This document shows, in pieces, positions 1 to 8,223 of a stretch of DNA of 64,000 bases (position 1 is its first letter; each line of letters begins with the position of its first letter). Location: assembly GCA_910574805.1 (NCBI GenBank), contig CAJTCV010000012.1, positions 1 through 64,000 on the forward strand. Direction: 5' to 3'. The position numbers and the translations under genes are program-made. The DNA comes from Lachnospiraceae bacterium (GTDB lineage: Bacteria > Bacillota > Clostridia > Lachnospirales > Lachnospiraceae). Below the pieces are notes generated by a model. It was not told where the DNA came from and searched no databases. It saw nothing but the letters and a program-made list of their open reading frames with translations.

Positions 1-78
1 AGGGCTATTACGCAGGGAACTATCCGCATGGGAAACGGAACGGAATACACTGGCAGCGAAGGTCAACTGGCATTTTAG
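1..78 (+). CDS. 3' end of phage virion protein (partial)
   Basis: An open frame runs from the first base to a TAG at 76-78 (26 codons), reading ...GTIRMGNGTEY... near its end. It sits directly before the major capsid gene, where contractile-tailed clostridial phages usually carry a small head decoration or cement protein, and its glycine-rich beta-type composition fits that. The start lies outside the window, so the family is inferred mostly from position. Confidence 0.4.
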   Translation, partial: RAITQGTIRMGNGTEYTGSEGQLAF

Positions 79-86
79 AACCAGCG

Positions 87-950
87 ATGCCAGAACGAAG
101 CTTAGCTCGTTGTATCCCACATTTACTACTGCCTCTTAACGAGGTGGTAGTATTGCTAAATATCAACAGGTCAGTACACTACTACAGCTACGATAAGACC
201 GGTTTTGCGGCGATCATCAGCAATTATGCATCGGACCTGCCCCGTGCGGATGTAAAGGGAAATCCGACGACGGTACCCGTGAAATCCATCGGAGCGTCCT
301 ACGGTTATTCGGTGCAGGAGATGCGTGCAAGCCGGATGGCCGGAAAGAGTCTGGATGTCCGGAAGGCGAATGCAGCCAGATATGCATGCGACCGGACCGT
401 CAACATGATTGCCTTTGCAGGAGATCCAAAACATAAAATGCAGGGGATGCTGTCCACGGACAACAACATCCCGCTGTACACTCTGTCCACGACGGAAGAC
501 GGAAAGACGTCATGGAAGGATAAAACGGCATCTCAGATTCTGGATGATATCAACGGCATGTTTGCATACCAGGCCAGGCTGACGCAGGACGTGGAACGGG
601 CAGACACGCTGGCCCTTCCTCCGGATGTGTATATTGATCTTTCCACCAGGCAGATCCCGAACACCGGATTTACGGTCATGAAATTCCTGATGGAGAACGC
701 TCCTTATCTGAAAGAGATTATTTCCGCCCCGGAACTGATGGATAAAAACGGGGAGATGAATCCCTACGGGGAAAATGTGACGCTTCTGTACACGAACAGT
801 GAGGAGAAATTCAGTCTGGAGATCCCCATGCCGTTCTATCAGTATCCGCTGCAGAACCGCAACCTTGAGATCGTGGTTCCCTGTGAAGAGCGCGTGGCAG
901 GCATTGTCCTGTACTATCCGATGTCTGCGCTGATCGCAGTCGGCGTATAG
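87..950 (+). CDS. Major capsid protein, DUF2184-like, with aberrant N-terminus
   Basis: 287 aa. From about residue 30 the protein reads like a DUF2184-type major capsid protein of myophages (YYSYDKTGFAAIISNYASDL, then a long region ending VAGIVLYYPMSALIAVGV). Members I know are around 320-340 aa and begin with an N-terminal arm of roughly 60 residues; here the first 30 or so residues (MPERSLARCIPH...) do not resemble it and use AT-rich codons unlike the rest. A hairpin lies inside this stretch at 124-152. The ATG at 87 has no good ribosome binding site. The 5' end may be a deletion, a substitution or an assembly join. The gene forms the phage head together with its neighbours. Family call is good, integrity doubtful. 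Confidence 0.65.
   Translation: MPERSLARCIPHLLLPLNEVVVLLNINRSVHYYSYDKTGFAAIISNYASDLPRADVKGNPTTVPVKSIGASYGYSVQEMRASRMAGKSLDVRKANAARYACDRTVNMIAFAGDPKHKMQGMLSTDNNIPLYTLSTTEDGKTSWKDKTASQILDDINGMFAYQARLTQDVERADTLALPPDVYIDLSTRQIPNTGFTVMKFLMENAPYLKEIISAPELMDKNGEMNPYGENVTLLYTNSEEKFSLEIPMPFYQYPLQNRNLEIVVPCEERVAGIVLYYPMSALIAVGV
124..152. other. Hairpin inside the 5' end of the capsid gene
   Basis: Arms 124-135 and 141-152 pair over 12 positions with two G-T wobbles around a TTAAC loop. It lies in the stretch of the capsid gene that does not match the family. There is no T-run, so it is not an obvious terminator. Confidence 0.5.
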
Positions 951-966
951 AGAGGAGGATTCATTC

Positions 967-1350
967 ATGAAGATCGAGAACATTTCAGAGGGAAAAGTCA
1001 TCGGGATCGGGACGGTTACCGTGCTTCCGGGAGAGACAGAGGAGATCCCGGAAAGCTTTGAACGGAGCCCGGTTCTGGAAGTTTATAAGCGGATGGGGCT
1101 GGCAAGAATCATCGGAAAGCCTTCCCGGACGGATGAGGATACCAAAGCAGCGGAACTGGAAGAAGAAGCGGCAGAGAAGAAAGCCCGGGAGGAAGCGGAG
1201 GCGCTCCGTCAGGCCCGTCTTGCCTCTCTGAACGGGATCAGTGAAGAGGCGCTCGGCCGGCTGGCTGTTGAGCTGGGCATCAACCCGGCGGACTGCAAAG
1301 ATCAGGCGGACGTCCTGAAAAAGGTAAAGGCAGCGCTGAAAAAAGGATGA
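967..1350 (+). CDS. Phage head-region protein of unknown function
   Basis: 127 aa, start ATG with GAGGAGG eight bases upstream. The N-terminal part (residues 1-55) is a small beta-rich module (KVIGIGTVTVLPGETEEIPE); residues 57-85 are a highly charged helix rich in Glu, Lys and Ala; the C-terminal 40 residues (ISEEALGRLAVELGI) look like a small SAP/HeH-type helical motif. It lies between capsid and a DUF4054-like protein, so a head or head-completion role is inferred. I do not recognise a specific family. Confidence 0.6.
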   Translation: MKIENISEGKVIGIGTVTVLPGETEEIPESFERSPVLEVYKRMGLARIIGKPSRTDEDTKAAELEEEAAEKKAREEAEALRQARLASLNGISEEALGRLAVELGINPADCKDQADVLKKVKAALKKG

Positions 1351-1369
1351 AAGGGAATCAGGTGATCGC

Positions 1370-1792
1370 ATGGATGCACTGGAGATCTTCCGGATGGTGG
1401 CGACCGAGTTTGCTTCCATGCCGGACGATGACGTGAAGGATCCGGATACCGGCAGAGTGACTGCCTACGGTGTCCGGTCTTTTCTTTCCCTGTATGCGGA
1501 CCAGATTTCGGAAAAGCGGTTTGGGAGCACCTATCAGAAGGCGCTCGCCTATCTGACGGCACACAAACTGAAGATGAACGGCTACGGCGACACAAAGAAC
1601 GGCACCATCAGTGACGCCCTGCGGGTGGCTTCCTTTTCCGAGGGGGAATCCTCCATATCCTTTGCCACCAGCCAGCAGACGAACCTTCAGGTGGATGCGG
1701 AGTATGCGCTGACCGTATATGGCCTGGAGTTTCTGACGCTCCGGAGGAACGCGGTCATTCCGATCATCAGCGCAGGGGAGGCGAAGCCATGA
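1370..1792 (+). CDS. DUF4054-like head completion protein
   Basis: 140 aa. The pattern of an N-terminal helix, then YADQISEKRFGSTYQKALAYLTAHKL, a GxISDALRVASFSEGESSISF segment and a C-terminal YGLEFLTLRRNAVIPI is that of DUF4054 proteins, which sit between capsid and tail genes in myophages and are thought to act as head-tail connectors. Its stop overlaps the next start by ATGA, indicating translational coupling in the structural operon. Confidence 0.7.
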   Translation: MDALEIFRMVATEFASMPDDDVKDPDTGRVTAYGVRSFLSLYADQISEKRFGSTYQKALAYLTAHKLKMNGYGDTKNGTISDALRVASFSEGESSISFATSQQTNLQVDAEYALTVYGLEFLTLRRNAVIPIISAGEAKP

Positions 1793-2259
1793 GCGCCCGG
1801 GTAAGAATCACTTTGACGGCGGAGGGCAAGCGGTTTGAGCGGATGCTCCGGGAACTGGCGGATAAGGAAGTACGGATCGGTTTCCAGCATGGGGAAGCGA
1901 CGGAAGAAGACGGAACGGATATCTGTGATATTGCCATGTGGAACGAACTGGGGACGGAGCATATCCCTGCCCGTCCTTTTCTTCGAAAAAGCGTGGATGA
2001 AAATACCGCAGAGATCAATGCCTTTCTGCAGACACAGAAAGAAAGCCTGCTTCAGGGCATGCCTGCGGAACAGATCCTGAATGAGATCGGGATCTTCCAG
2101 AAGGATCTGATTCAGGAGAAGATCACAGAGGGAAGCTTTCCTCCCAATGCGGCATCCACCATCCGGAAAAAAGGATCAGATAAGCCTCTGATCGATACCG
2201 GCCGGATGCGGCAGTCCGTCAACTACGTAATCCGAAGGAAAGGAGAAAGCGGAGAATGA
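1789..2259 (+). CDS. Phage neck/virion morphogenesis protein (gp10-like)
   Basis: 156 aa. Residues 20-70 contain the typical layout of HK97-gp10/virion-morphogenesis-like proteins: a short helix, KEVRIGFQHGEA, DIAMWNELGTEHIPARPFLRKSVDE, and a C-terminal PLIDTGRMRQSVNYVI. The IPARPFLR and LIDTGRMR motifs are the strongest marks of the family, which takes part in tail completion or head-tail joining. Start and stop overlap both neighbours by 4 bases. Confidence 0.7.
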   Translation: MSARVRITLTAEGKRFERMLRELADKEVRIGFQHGEATEEDGTDICDIAMWNELGTEHIPARPFLRKSVDENTAEINAFLQTQKESLLQGMPAEQILNEIGIFQKDLIQEKITEGSFPPNAASTIRKKGSDKPLIDTGRMRQSVNYVIRRKGESGE

Positions 2260-2621
2260 ATTTTTTCAGAAAACCATACACACTCAGGCGTTATAAAGAG
2301 CCGAAAATCATCCGGGGCTATCATTCCATCCCTTATGAGGAATTCACGCTCCCCATGGACGTACAGACCATGGAGGACACGGTCATCACGACGCCGGACG
2401 GCTCCGAATCCGTACAGCGCCTGAAAGTGTTCTGCGATGAGGAAATTCTGGTGGAGAACACGGTCAGAAAGCAGAAGGCGGACCGGCTGTGGTTTCAGGG
2501 GAAATGGTTCGAGTGCCGGTCCAGCCGTCTGAGCGAAAACACGCCGCTGCGACACTATACGGCAACCTTTGTGGAATGCCTGGATCAGGAGACGGGTCCG
2601 GAAAGCGGGGAGAGCGTATGA
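2256..2621 (+). CDS. Phage head-closure-type protein
   Basis: 121 aa, ATGA overlap on both sides. Mostly beta-strand (MDVQTMEDTVITTPDGSESVQRLKVFCDE, then DRLWFQGKWFECRSSRLSE). Proteins with this kind of FQGKWFECRSS strand and a length near 120 aa occupy the head-closure/adaptor slot between the gp10-like and neck-terminator genes in clostridial myophages. Assignment depends on position and general fold impression. Confidence 0.5.
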   Translation: MNFFRKPYTLRRYKEPKIIRGYHSIPYEEFTLPMDVQTMEDTVITTPDGSESVQRLKVFCDEEILVENTVRKQKADRLWFQGKWFECRSSRLSENTPLRHYTATFVECLDQETGPESGESV

Positions 2622-3193
2622 ATCTGACCGAGGTACGGGAACGGCTGTATGATGCCGCGGCACTGTTTTTTGGAGAAGCTTCCGTCATCTGGGCGGAGCA
2701 GGTGGGGACGAAACCGGAACCGCCCTGCGTAACGCTGAAGATGGGAAGTCTTTCCAGAACCGCTTTCCATGTGGAGGATGGAGAGGGCGTCAGAAGTTAC
2801 CAGTGCAGCACGACGGCGGAAGTCAACCTGTATACCAGGGGGAAGCCGGTGACGGAGGAAAAGGGCGCCACCGGCAACTGCATCAATACGGCCACTACAG
2901 ATCTGATGGAGTTTTCGAACTTCCTTGAATCAGAGGCCATGCTGGATTTTTTCACAGGCTGTGACATGAGTGTGCTTCTGATGCCGCCGATCCGGGATCT
3001 GACCAGTCTCCAGAATGACAGTAAATACCGGTACCGTGCCATGGCGGAGTATGCAGTCACCTTTGTGGAGGAAGCCGGAGGCAGGTACAGCCTGTCCGGA
3101 ATGACGGCGGCTCCGAACAGCAGCGGCGGCGGTACGGAAGAGATGGTAAGGGAACCCGTTGGAGTAATTGAAGATTTTGAATTAAAGGAGTGA
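2618..3193 (+). CDS. Phage neck terminator/tail completion protein
   Basis: 191 aa from the ATG at 2618, chosen because it overlaps the preceding stop (ATGA) and has AGCGGGGAGAG upstream; a longer in-frame reading from 2489 would run through the previous gene. The sequence (EPPCVTLKMGSLSRT, VNLYTRGKP, YRYRAMAEYAVTFVEEAGGRY) matches the general form of gp12/gp13-like neck proteins, which have a minor-tail-type alpha/beta fold. It ends just before the sheath gene. Confidence 0.55.
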   Translation: MNLTEVRERLYDAAALFFGEASVIWAEQVGTKPEPPCVTLKMGSLSRTAFHVEDGEGVRSYQCSTTAEVNLYTRGKPVTEEKGATGNCINTATTDLMEFSNFLESEAMLDFFTGCDMSVLLMPPIRDLTSLQNDSKYRYRAMAEYAVTFVEEAGGRYSLSGMTAAPNSSGGGTEEMVREPVGVIEDFELKE

Positions 3194-3198
3194 AGAAG

Positions 3199-4413
3199 AT
3201 GAAGAACAATCCACTGGATGATCTGGTCAAATGCAGCATTGAGATTTCCAGTCCGGCGTCCGGCGACGAAACGTTTGACAGCATTCTGGTTGTAGTGGCT
3301 CCGCCTGAAGCGGCGGGCAGCACAGATGCCGGTGCGAAGGAGACGAAGGTCATGAACAGGGTTACCGCCATTTCCCGGGCGGATGAGCTTCTGGATTATG
3401 GTTATACCGTGAAGGATCCGGTCTATGCGGCGGCGCTGGTGGCGTTTTCCCAGACGCCCTCTCCGGATGAACTGTACATCTGTATCCGGAAGGAAGCAGA
3501 GAAGGGTGCAGAGCCGGAAGACAGTATGGCAGAGGATAACGCTCCGGAGGATTCGGGGACGGGAACGCCGGACAGCGGAAAAGATGCCAAAGCGGAGGGA
3601 CAGAAGACCTGGGAAAACATTCAGACCACGCTTTCCAGGGCGAAGGCGGAGGCTGGATTCTATGGGATCTGCCTGGTAGGATTCCGTGATGAGGAGACGG
3701 TGGAAGGCGCCGTTTCCTGGGCGGAAGCAAATGAAAAGCTGTTTGCCTTTGAGTATCTGAAACCGGACGCCTGCCCGGTGAAGAACCTTTCCTTTTACCG
3801 GAGCTTCGGGATCTACAGCGGAGAAGCGGATGGCTATGAGGAAGGAGAACAGCCGGCCGAAAATCAGTATGCTGCGCTGGCATGGATGGCAAAGTGCTTC
3901 GGCTATGATCCGGGTACGGAGACCTGGCACCTGAAGGAGCTTGCCTCCATCGTGCCGTCCGCGTTGTCCACGGCCCGGAAAAAGGAACTGGAAGAGAAAC
4001 ATATCAACACCTTCCGGCGCTATGCAGGATGTAATGTCACTTTCGGCGGTTATACGCTTGCGGGAGAATGGATCGACGTGATCCGGTTTCGGGACTGGCT
4101 GAAGGCGGAGATGCAGATCAACGTGTTCAATGCCCTGAAGACGAACCGGAAGGTTCCGTATACGGATGCCGGCATCGGGCTGATCGAAGGAAAGATGGAA
4201 GAGACGCTTCTGAAAGGACAGACCATCGGAGGAATCGCCGGGAATGAATATGATGAGGAGAACCTGATTCCGGGCTTTACGGTTACCGTGCCGCGGGCGA
4301 CCAGTCTGACGGAGGCAGAGCGGAAGTCCAGAAAGCTTCCGGGCTGCCGGTTTACCGCACGTCTGGCCGGTGCGATCCATGCAACAGAGATCGAAGGGTA
4401 TCTTTCCTTCTGA
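3199..4413 (+). CDS. Contractile tail sheath protein (DUF3383 family)
   Basis: 404 aa. ATG at 3199 lies 8 bases after AAAGGAG and is preferred over the in-frame GTG at 3190. The protein opens with an NNPLDDLVKCSIEISSPAS strand, has an acidic low-complexity insertion around residues 105-135, then AGFYGICLVGFRDEETV, FEYLK and a C-terminal PRATSLTEAERKSRKLPGC, matching DUF3383 sheath proteins. It polymerises around the inner tube and contracts to drive DNA injection. It is directly followed by the tube gene, the normal order in contractile tails. Confidence 0.8.
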   Translation: MKNNPLDDLVKCSIEISSPASGDETFDSILVVVAPPEAAGSTDAGAKETKVMNRVTAISRADELLDYGYTVKDPVYAAALVAFSQTPSPDELYICIRKEAEKGAEPEDSMAEDNAPEDSGTGTPDSGKDAKAEGQKTWENIQTTLSRAKAEAGFYGICLVGFRDEETVEGAVSWAEANEKLFAFEYLKPDACPVKNLSFYRSFGIYSGEADGYEEGEQPAENQYAALAWMAKCFGYDPGTETWHLKELASIVPSALSTARKKELEEKHINTFRRYAGCNVTFGGYTLAGEWIDVIRFRDWLKAEMQINVFNALKTNRKVPYTDAGIGLIEGKMEETLLKGQTIGGIAGNEYDEENLIPGFTVTVPRATSLTEAERKSRKLPGCRFTARLAGAIHATEIEGYLSF

Positions 4414-4458
4414 CGGCACGGAGGATGGAAGCAGATGTAAGAAAGGAGAGTGTGAAGG

Positions 4459-4872
4459 ATGGGCGAAGTCCATACCTATAACCCGAGAAAAGTCACCTGT
4501 GCCCTTGGGCGGCACATCGTTTCCGGCTTTGCGGATGACAGCATGATTACCGTGGAGTTTGCCGGTGACGGCACCAGTTATGTGTCCGGTGCGGACGGGG
4601 AGATCGTGCGCAGCATTGATCCGACCGAGATCTATACGCTGAAGATGTCTCTGCAGCAGACGTCCAGAACCAATGAATATCTGCAGAACATGTACGACAG
4701 GGACCGGAACGACGGAGGAGGGACGTTTTCCGTCAACGTGAACGACATTCTGGGCCGGGAAAAGTTTGTCGGCGGCATGGCCTGGGTCACGAAGCCGGCT
4801 TCCTGGGTACGTGGAAAAACGCAGAACAACCGGGAGTGGGAGCTTGTGGTGGCGAACGGGCAGTTCCGGTAA
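4459..4872 (+). CDS. Tail tube protein (DUF3277 family)
   Basis: 137 aa with AAAGGAG upstream. The opening TYNPRKVTCALGRHIVSGFADDSMITVEF and the later TLKMSLQQTSRTNEYLQNMYDRDRNDGGG are characteristic of DUF3277 tube proteins, which stack as hexamers to form the inner tail tube. The small size (130-150 aa) and place right after the sheath agree. Confidence 0.8.
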   Translation: MGEVHTYNPRKVTCALGRHIVSGFADDSMITVEFAGDGTSYVSGADGEIVRSIDPTEIYTLKMSLQQTSRTNEYLQNMYDRDRNDGGGTFSVNVNDILGREKFVGGMAWVTKPASWVRGKTQNNREWELVVANGQFR

Positions 4873-4926
4873 GGGCCGGAAAAGTCCCGTGAAGCAGAGT
4901 GAAAAGCAGAAGGAGGAAAAACCGAT

Positions 4927-5463
4927 ATGCAGTTAAAACAGGTGACGCCGACAAAAGTCAGTGTCGGAGACATGGAATTTTACATCCGTCCGTTTCCTGC
5001 ATTCAGGGCGGCGAACATCACAGGGGAGCTGGCATCCGTGCTGGCTCCTCTTCTGGGCGTGCTGGCTCCGCTGGTGTCAGAGGGCGGAGGCCGAAAGCAG
5101 GAGGCTTCGGAAGAGGAAGCTTCCGGAGCGGAACAGGAGGAAAGCGTCCTGGATCTGGATGCGGCGAAAGCGGCGGAGGCCATGACGCACTGTCCGTCCA
5201 TTAACGGGGACCGGATGGAGAAGCTGATGAAAAAACTGCTGCTTGGCGGCCATATCGCCGTGGAGCTGGAAGATGAGAACGGGGAGACGGAGGAACACAG
5301 GCTGACACAGGATCTGGCGGATGAGATCTTCTGCGGAGACAGCCAGCATCTGTTTGTTCTGTGCTACCATGTGATCCGCCTGAATTATCAGGGTTTTTTC
5401 GAGAAGCTTTCCGACCTGTCTGGGAAAGCCGAATCCGTCCGGACCCTGAGGAAAATCCTGTAA
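4927..5463 (+). CDS. Tail assembly chaperone, short (unshifted) form
   Basis: 178 aa, AAGGAGG upstream. Starts with a short beta segment (QLKQVTPTKVSVGDMEFYIRPFPAF) and becomes helical, with an acidic insertion at residues 58-80. The slot between tube and tape measure, and the second overlapping frame reached by a -1 shift, identify it as the G-type tail assembly chaperone that holds the tape measure protein while tube subunits add. The slippery site sits close to its 3' end. Confidence 0.75.
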   Translation: MQLKQVTPTKVSVGDMEFYIRPFPAFRAANITGELASVLAPLLGVLAPLVSEGGGRKQEASEEEASGAEQEESVLDLDAAKAAEAMTHCPSINGDRMEKLMKKLLLGGHIAVELEDENGETEEHRLTQDLADEIFCGDSQHLFVLCYHVIRLNYQGFFEKLSDLSGKAESVRTLRKIL

Positions 5464-5672
5464 GATACGGGATTTTTGACAGCAGTCAGTTCAATGAGCT
5501 GGAGCTTCGGATGTACATTCTGATCAAGGCGCGGCTGGCATCCATGTACGAACTCCAGAACGTCTATACGCTGGATGAAGCGCTGAAGCTGTATGCGCTG
5601 TACCGGATGGAGCTGGATATTGAAAAGGGCCGTGCGGATGACCTGAAGAAAGAAGGGAGGGGCAGGCATTGA
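4927..5672 (+). CDS. Tail assembly chaperone, frameshifted GT form
   Basis: A -1 shift at 5394-5400 joins the first 157 or so residues of the chaperone to the alternate frame (REAFRPVWESRIRPDPEENP..., ending LKKEGRGRH), giving about 248 aa. The downstream segment contains SSQFNELELRMYILIKARLASMY, a helical T domain typical of the extension that binds the tape measure. It has no ribosome binding site or start of its own that makes sense (the only ATG, at 5361, lies inside the upstream frame). Its TGA overlaps the TTG start of the tape measure gene. Confidence 0.75.
5394..5400 (+). promoter_or_regulatory. -1 programmed frameshift site (T TTT TTC)
   Basis: In the chaperone frame the codons at 5392-5400 are GGT TTT TTC, giving the canonical X-XXY-YYZ heptamer T-TTT-TTC at 5394-5400. 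A -1 slip moves ribosomes into the frame that stays open to 5672, whereas the zero frame ends at 5463. The position, 63 bases before the zero-frame stop, is typical of phage tail chaperone frameshifts. Seen in sequence; frameshift efficiency is not known. Confidence 0.8.
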
Positions 5673-8209
5673 CAATACGGGACATTGTGGTCGCATTCGG
5701 TTTTGACGTGGACCGGAACAGCGAGAGAGAGGCACAGGGCAGCATTAAGGGGATTGCAAACCTTGCAAAAAGTGTTCTGGGTGCCATTGGCATCGGGTTT
5801 TCCATTGCCGGCCTCTCCAGTCTGGCGGAAGCTGCTGCGGACGTGGAAGCGCTGGACAGTCAGTTTTCCCAGGTGTTCTCAGGCATGGAGGAAGAGGCGG
5901 AAAGCAGACTTAAGGCAATAGAAGATGATACGGATGTGCTGGTAAATCGCATGAAGGGAAGCTTTTCCAGAATTGCTGCCTTTGCGAAGGTATCCGGTGT
6001 GGAGCAGGCAGATGCACTGGAACTGGCAGACCGGGCAATGATTGCAGTGGCAGATTCTTCAGCTTATTATGACCGGTCTATCGAACAGGTCACGGAATCT
6101 CTTCAGTCCTTCCTGAAAGGAAACTACGAAAATGACGCTGCCCTCGGACTGTCTGCGACGGAGACGACCCGGAATGCGGCAGCCAACGATCTGTACGGGA
6201 AATCTTTTAAGGACCTGTCGGAAGCGGAGAAGCAGTTCACGCTCCTGAAGATGGTGGAGGATGCCAATGCCGCATCCGGTGCGCTGGGACAGGCAGCCCG
6301 GGAATCCGATACCTGGACGAACCAGCTTGGCAATCTGAAACAGGAGCTTAAGGATCTGAAAGCGGCTGCAGGCGTCGGAATCCTGAAGCCGGCGGTGGCG
6401 GTTCTGAAGCTCCTGATTTCCCTGACGCAGAGGGCAAAAAATGCGATTGCTGAAATGACCAGGGAAAACGGGATCATGACCAGGTCCTTTGACCGCCTGC
6501 ATGCGCTGGTGAAAAGGCTGAAGCCGGCCATTGACCGGATGATGCAGGGGCTGGCGCTGGGCGCTTCCCGGGGAACGGCATTTATTAAAGGGGTTGTGGA
6601 CCGGCTCGGCGGCATGGGAAACGTCCTGAAGATCCTGACCATGACAGCCGCTGCATTTTTTGCGGTCATGGCTTTTGCAAAGGCGGTTTCCGGGGTGAAG
6701 AAGCTGTATGCGGCGTTTAAAGCCGTTGATAAAGTTCTTCTGGCTGCAAAGCTGAAAGTGCTTGCGCTGGTGGCGGTGCTGGTGATTCTGGGACTGATCG
6801 TGGAGGACTTTGTGAACTTCCTTCTGGGAAATGATTCCGTCATCGGCTCCATCTTCGACAAGGCCGGAATCGGGGCGGACAATGCCCGGAAAGCCATTTT
6901 CGACGCATGGAACAAAGTGAAGACGTTTCTGCTCGGAGCATGGGATATGATCCGGCAGGCGGCCGGGATGTTTGCAGATACAGTCAAAGGCTTTTTTGAA
7001 CAGCATGGCGAAAGCATACGGCAGAATTTTGAAAGGGCATGGGGAATCATCAGTACGTTTCTCAAAGGAGTATGGACTTTCATCCTGCAGCTGGCATCTG
7101 CGTTGTTCGGAGACACGGAGGACAGCATTGGCAGTTCTGCAACCAGCACGAAAGACAGACTTCTGGCCATATGGCAGGGAATCCTGGGTGCGTTGTCGGC
7201 CGTGTGGGATGCCCTGTACGAAATCGGGAGTGCGGTTTTTAACGCCATGGCAGTCGTCATTGAGACCGTTTTTGGATGGATACAGTCCTTCTGGAACAGC
7301 TGGGGATCCCGGATCCTTTCATGGTTTAAGGTACTGTGGAATTCCGCAGGAGGAGTTCTGAGCGGCTTCCTTGACATAATCAAAGGCGTTGCGAATTTCA
7401 TATCGTCCGTATTCACCGGAGACTGGCAGGGAGCATGGGAGGCAGTAAAGCAGATATTCACCGGAATCTGGGACGTTGTCGTAAACTACATTACGGCAGT
7501 ATGGGAAACGCTGAAACTTCTGTTCTCCATGGGACTTTCCGCCATTTCCGCCCTGTGGAAAACTGTATGGGGAGGAATCAGCGCATTTTTCAGAGGCATC
7601 TGGGACGGGATCGTCTCTTTTCTGGCCGGCGTTTTCGATTCGATCCGTACCGGCATTTCCGAACGGATGGAACGTGTCCGGAGTGCGATCATGGACGGCT
7701 TTCAGGCGGCGGTTGACTTCATAAAGGGTCTGCCTGCACAGGCGGTTCAGTGGGGCGCTGACTTCATCGGCGGGCTGATAAAGGGCATCACGTCCAAAAT
7801 GGGGGCAATTGGAGAGGCGGTGAAGGGAGTCGGAGGAAAAATAAAATCTTTCCTGCACTTCTCCGTACCAGATGAAGGGCCTCTTACGGACTATGAGAGC
7901 TGGATGCCGGACTTCATGAGCGGACTGGCCCAGGGAATCCGGGCAAACGAACATCTGGTCCTTGACCAGGTCCGGGGGCTGGTGGACGGGATCTCCGTTC
8001 TGATGCAGGCGGCAACGGCACAGCCGGCAACCGCAGCGGGCAGCATGACCGGCAGCACGAATTCCAGCGTGATCCAGAACGTGAACATCAGCAACAGCTA
8101 CAGCGGAGGAAGCAGGGAGACGCAGAGAAACGTGTCAAGGGCGATGAAGAAGTCTGCGTCCGATGCGACCACGTATATGGCCAGAGGTCTGGCCTATGCA
8201 AGAGGATAG
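5669..8209 (+). CDS. Tail tape measure protein
   Basis: 846 aa. TTG start overlapping the previous stop (TTGA), with AAGGGAGGGG upstream. It has a short N-terminal DIVVAFGFDVDRNSE segment, a hydrophobic helix at about residues 29-50, coiled-coil regions, a second hydrophobic segment near 325-385 (AFFAVMAF, VLALVAVLVILGLIVEDFVNFLLG), Trp-rich repeats (GAWDMI, GVWTFI, GIWDVV, GIWDGI) at 415-680, and a C-terminal HFSVPDEGPLTDYESWMPDFM motif common to tape measure proteins. It sets tail length and forms the DNA conduit. At under 850 aa it suggests a fairly short tail. Confidence 0.85.
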   Translation: MTIRDIVVAFGFDVDRNSEREAQGSIKGIANLAKSVLGAIGIGFSIAGLSSLAEAAADVEALDSQFSQVFSGMEEEAESRLKAIEDDTDVLVNRMKGSFSRIAAFAKVSGVEQADALELADRAMIAVADSSAYYDRSIEQVTESLQSFLKGNYENDAALGLSATETTRNAAANDLYGKSFKDLSEAEKQFTLLKMVEDANAASGALGQAARESDTWTNQLGNLKQELKDLKAAAGVGILKPAVAVLKLLISLTQRAKNAIAEMTRENGIMTRSFDRLHALVKRLKPAIDRMMQGLALGASRGTAFIKGVVDRLGGMGNVLKILTMTAAAFFAVMAFAKAVSGVKKLYAAFKAVDKVLLAAKLKVLALVAVLVILGLIVEDFVNFLLGNDSVIGSIFDKAGIGADNARKAIFDAWNKVKTFLLGAWDMIRQAAGMFADTVKGFFEQHGESIRQNFERAWGIISTFLKGVWTFILQLASALFGDTEDSIGSSATSTKDRLLAIWQGILGALSAVWDALYEIGSAVFNAMAVVIETVFGWIQSFWNSWGSRILSWFKVLWNSAGGVLSGFLDIIKGVANFISSVFTGDWQGAWEAVKQIFTGIWDVVVNYITAVWETLKLLFSMGLSAISALWKTVWGGISAFFRGIWDGIVSFLAGVFDSIRTGISERMERVRSAIMDGFQAAVDFIKGLPAQAVQWGADFIGGLIKGITSKMGAIGEAVKGVGGKIKSFLHFSVPDEGPLTDYESWMPDFMSGLAQGIRANEHLVLDQVRGLVDGISVLMQAATAQPATAAGSMTGSTNSSVIQNVNISNSYSGGSRETQRNVSRAMKKSASDATTYMARGLAYARG

Positions 8210-8223
8210 AAAGGGGAAAACAG

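Noticed and set aside
5361-5672. Independent gene starting at the ATG at 5361
   Set aside because: No ribosome binding site, start buried in the chaperone gene; the -1 slippery site explains the frame better.
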